DNA from: Vulcanimicrobiota bacterium
Lineage (GTDB): Bacteria > Vulcanimicrobiota > Vulcanimicrobiia > Vulcanimicrobiales > Vulcanimicrobiaceae
Length of the DNA: 64,000 nt
Assembly: GCA_019235995.1 (NCBI GenBank)
Contig: JAFAJV010000032.1
Coordinates: forward strand, 31,298-95,297
Direction of reading: 5' to 3'
The notes under the pieces were generated by a model. It was not told the origin of the DNA and did not search any database. It worked only from the letters and a program-made list of their open reading frames with translations. This document shows, piece after piece, positions 63,334-64,000 of this stretch (the stretch's first letter is position 1; every line of letters begins with the position of its first letter). Both the position numbers and the translations under genes were made by a program.

Positions 63334-63667
63334 CCGGGCCACGCAGCCGCGGCCTCGCACTATCAGTTCCGGCGGATTAGGCACGAGAACTCGGCCTTGG
63401 TCTGTCCGAGTCCGCGGCGATAGGTTACAGGTCATCTGGAAGCGACGGAGCACGCCGACGAGCACAAAGTCGGAGAGGAACGGGCTTGCGCCGATCCCCT
63501 GCGATACTCCTGACCGGCCGGCGCCACGCCTCGTCGTCCTGAACTTTTTCCGAGCGGCCACTTCAGGGATCGTCACCAGCCGCGTTAGCAAATTCCGGAT
63601 TTGCGGATAATTTGCTAATTCGTGCTCAATCGACGCTAGCGGTGACTTGTCGTAACGGCCTCAGTGA
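63334..63667. other. Non-coding remainder of the island
   Basis: 334 bases before the right repeat. Two ORFs of 121 codons on opposite strands overlap here (63,226-63,591 minus and 63,245-63,610 plus), but neither has a ribosome binding site or resemblance to a family, and they cannot both be genes. I see no RNA gene or terminator that I could defend. Confidence 0.4.
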
Positions 63668-63777
63668 TTTTCAAGACCGCCGCATTCAACCGCTCTGCCA
63701 CCTCTCCGCGCTAGATTTCACGCGGGTTTTCCCGCATTGACCTTCCGATGGGCGGTCGCGGTGCAATTTCGGAGCAG
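63668..63777. repeat. Right copy of direct repeat (att-like, displaced tRNA 5' half)
   Basis: Copy of the tRNA-Ser 5' half beginning at TTTTCAAGACCG and continuing through CCTCTCCG into upstream flank (GATGGGCGGT, TGCAATTTCGG). Only the 5' half is present, so this copy cannot form a tRNA. In a tyrosine-recombinase model it is the displaced original chromosomal sequence. Confidence 0.75.
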
Positions 63778-63962
63778 CGGAACGAATGCCGCAACGAGTG
63801 GAGCGTGACCTCGCGCGGGCGATGAGATGGTAAACGGGGATAGGCGACGCTGCCCGCCGGGTAGGACAACAAGCCCACCGGCCGACAACAACGGGGTCTG
63901 GCAGCGCGAACGCCGCCGTTTCCGAAAGAGCCCGCCTCATCGGCTGAAGAAAAGCCGCGCCT
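63711..63962 (-). pseudogene. Tyrosine-recombinase (integrase) remnant
   Basis: One frame of the minus strand reads VAYPRLPSHRPREVTLHSLRHSFRC. HSLRHSF (63,780-63,800) is the box II motif of tyrosine recombinases. The frame has no plausible start, is bounded by an in-frame TAA near 63,963, and ends in a TAG inside the repeat, so only about 84 codons survive. The catalytic Tyr and the box I Arg are not present. The call rests mainly on one motif. Confidence 0.4.
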
Positions 63963-63985
63963 TTAGCCCGGCGAAAGGGGGAAGG

Positions 63986-64000
63986 CCCCCCCCCCCCCCC
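63986..64000. other. Terminal poly-C run, probable contig end
   Basis: The sequence ends with about 15 consecutive C. Homopolymers of this length at an edge are a common assembly or read artefact. I give it no biological meaning. Confidence 0.7.

Larger units (their letters stand above)
58401..63667. mobile_element. Putative island integrated at tRNA-Ser
   Basis: The segment lies between two copies of the tRNA-Ser 5' half plus flank. It is visibly less GC-rich than the core genome and carries only accessory genes: two paralogous lipoproteins, a beta-helix protein and a small exported protein. The duplication begins in the anticodon loop, a known crossover site for tyrosine recombinases. No complete integrase lies inside, so it may be a satellite or a decayed island. 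The insertion model is inferred from repeat geometry. Confidence 0.6.

Noticed and set aside
63226..63610. Two overlapping ORFs of about 121 codons on opposite strands
   Set aside because: Neither has a start signal or a recognisable motif and they exclude each other.
63986..64000. Poly-C tract as a phase-variable or terminator signal
   Set aside because: It lies exactly at the sequence end and has no gene context; an assembly artefact is more likely.

Overview
The window is about 64 kb of GC-rich bacterial chromosome packed with short-spaced or overlapping genes, most of them on the minus strand. It has a diderm-type TonB/ExbB/ExbD system, many secreted and lipid-anchored proteins, and a lipoprotein made of seven beta-propeller-like GxLYGTT repeats, a type I associate with Candidatus Eremiobacterota (WPS-2) and some acidobacterial genomes. 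An Eremiobacterota-like soil or peat bacterium is my best guess; this is inference from gene content, not a phylogenetic placement. The sequence ends in a run of C, so the right edge is probably a contig end.

Layout. 1-8,080: a truncated TonB-like gene, pyk, a serine hydrolase, then recN-nadK-tlyA and a lipoprotein. 8,121-25,560: a nearly unbroken minus-strand run read from rho down through rluB, a TPR/TonB_C protein, exbB-exbD-exbD-tonB-tonB, uppP, moaC-mogA, the folate genes folC-folP-folB-folK, accC, nusB, a class A PBP and xseA-xseB. In this run folK is fused to an AccB-like domain that lacks the biotinylated lysine and sits exactly where accB is expected. 25,780-34,050: mpg, glycosyltransferases, a secreted G5/3D-domain protein behind a long leader, rsmA, a CPBP protease and a DUF2079 membrane protein. 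34,056-45,320: two zinc-motif-less M16-like proteins, ftsH, hpt, tilS, smpB, a thioesterase, a phosphoesterase, hisC, moeA and serS. 45,305-57,690: a redox, metal and stress section with a DUF2249-Crp regulator, cytochrome c, an FAD monooxygenase, a multicopper oxidase fused to a ZIP metal transporter behind a DtxR-type palindrome, and a divergent katG/Fur-family pair sharing a palindrome.

57,830-64,000 is accessory DNA: a phage-like HNH gene, tRNA-Ser(UGA), and an AT-richer 5.3-kb segment bounded by two copies of the 5' half of that tRNA plus its upstream flank. The segment carries two tandem paralogous lipoproteins and a beta-helix protein. A tyrosine-recombinase remnant lies just beyond the second copy. 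This looks like element accretion at the tRNA anticodon loop.

The most striking signals are (1) the multicopper oxidase-ZIP fusion with its metal-repressor box, a candidate single-polypeptide oxidise-and-import (or oxidise-and-export-coupled) metal system; (2) the FolK fusion to a biotin-less AccB, which recalls plant BADC regulators of acetyl-CoA carboxylase; and (3) the tRNA-Ser integration site.
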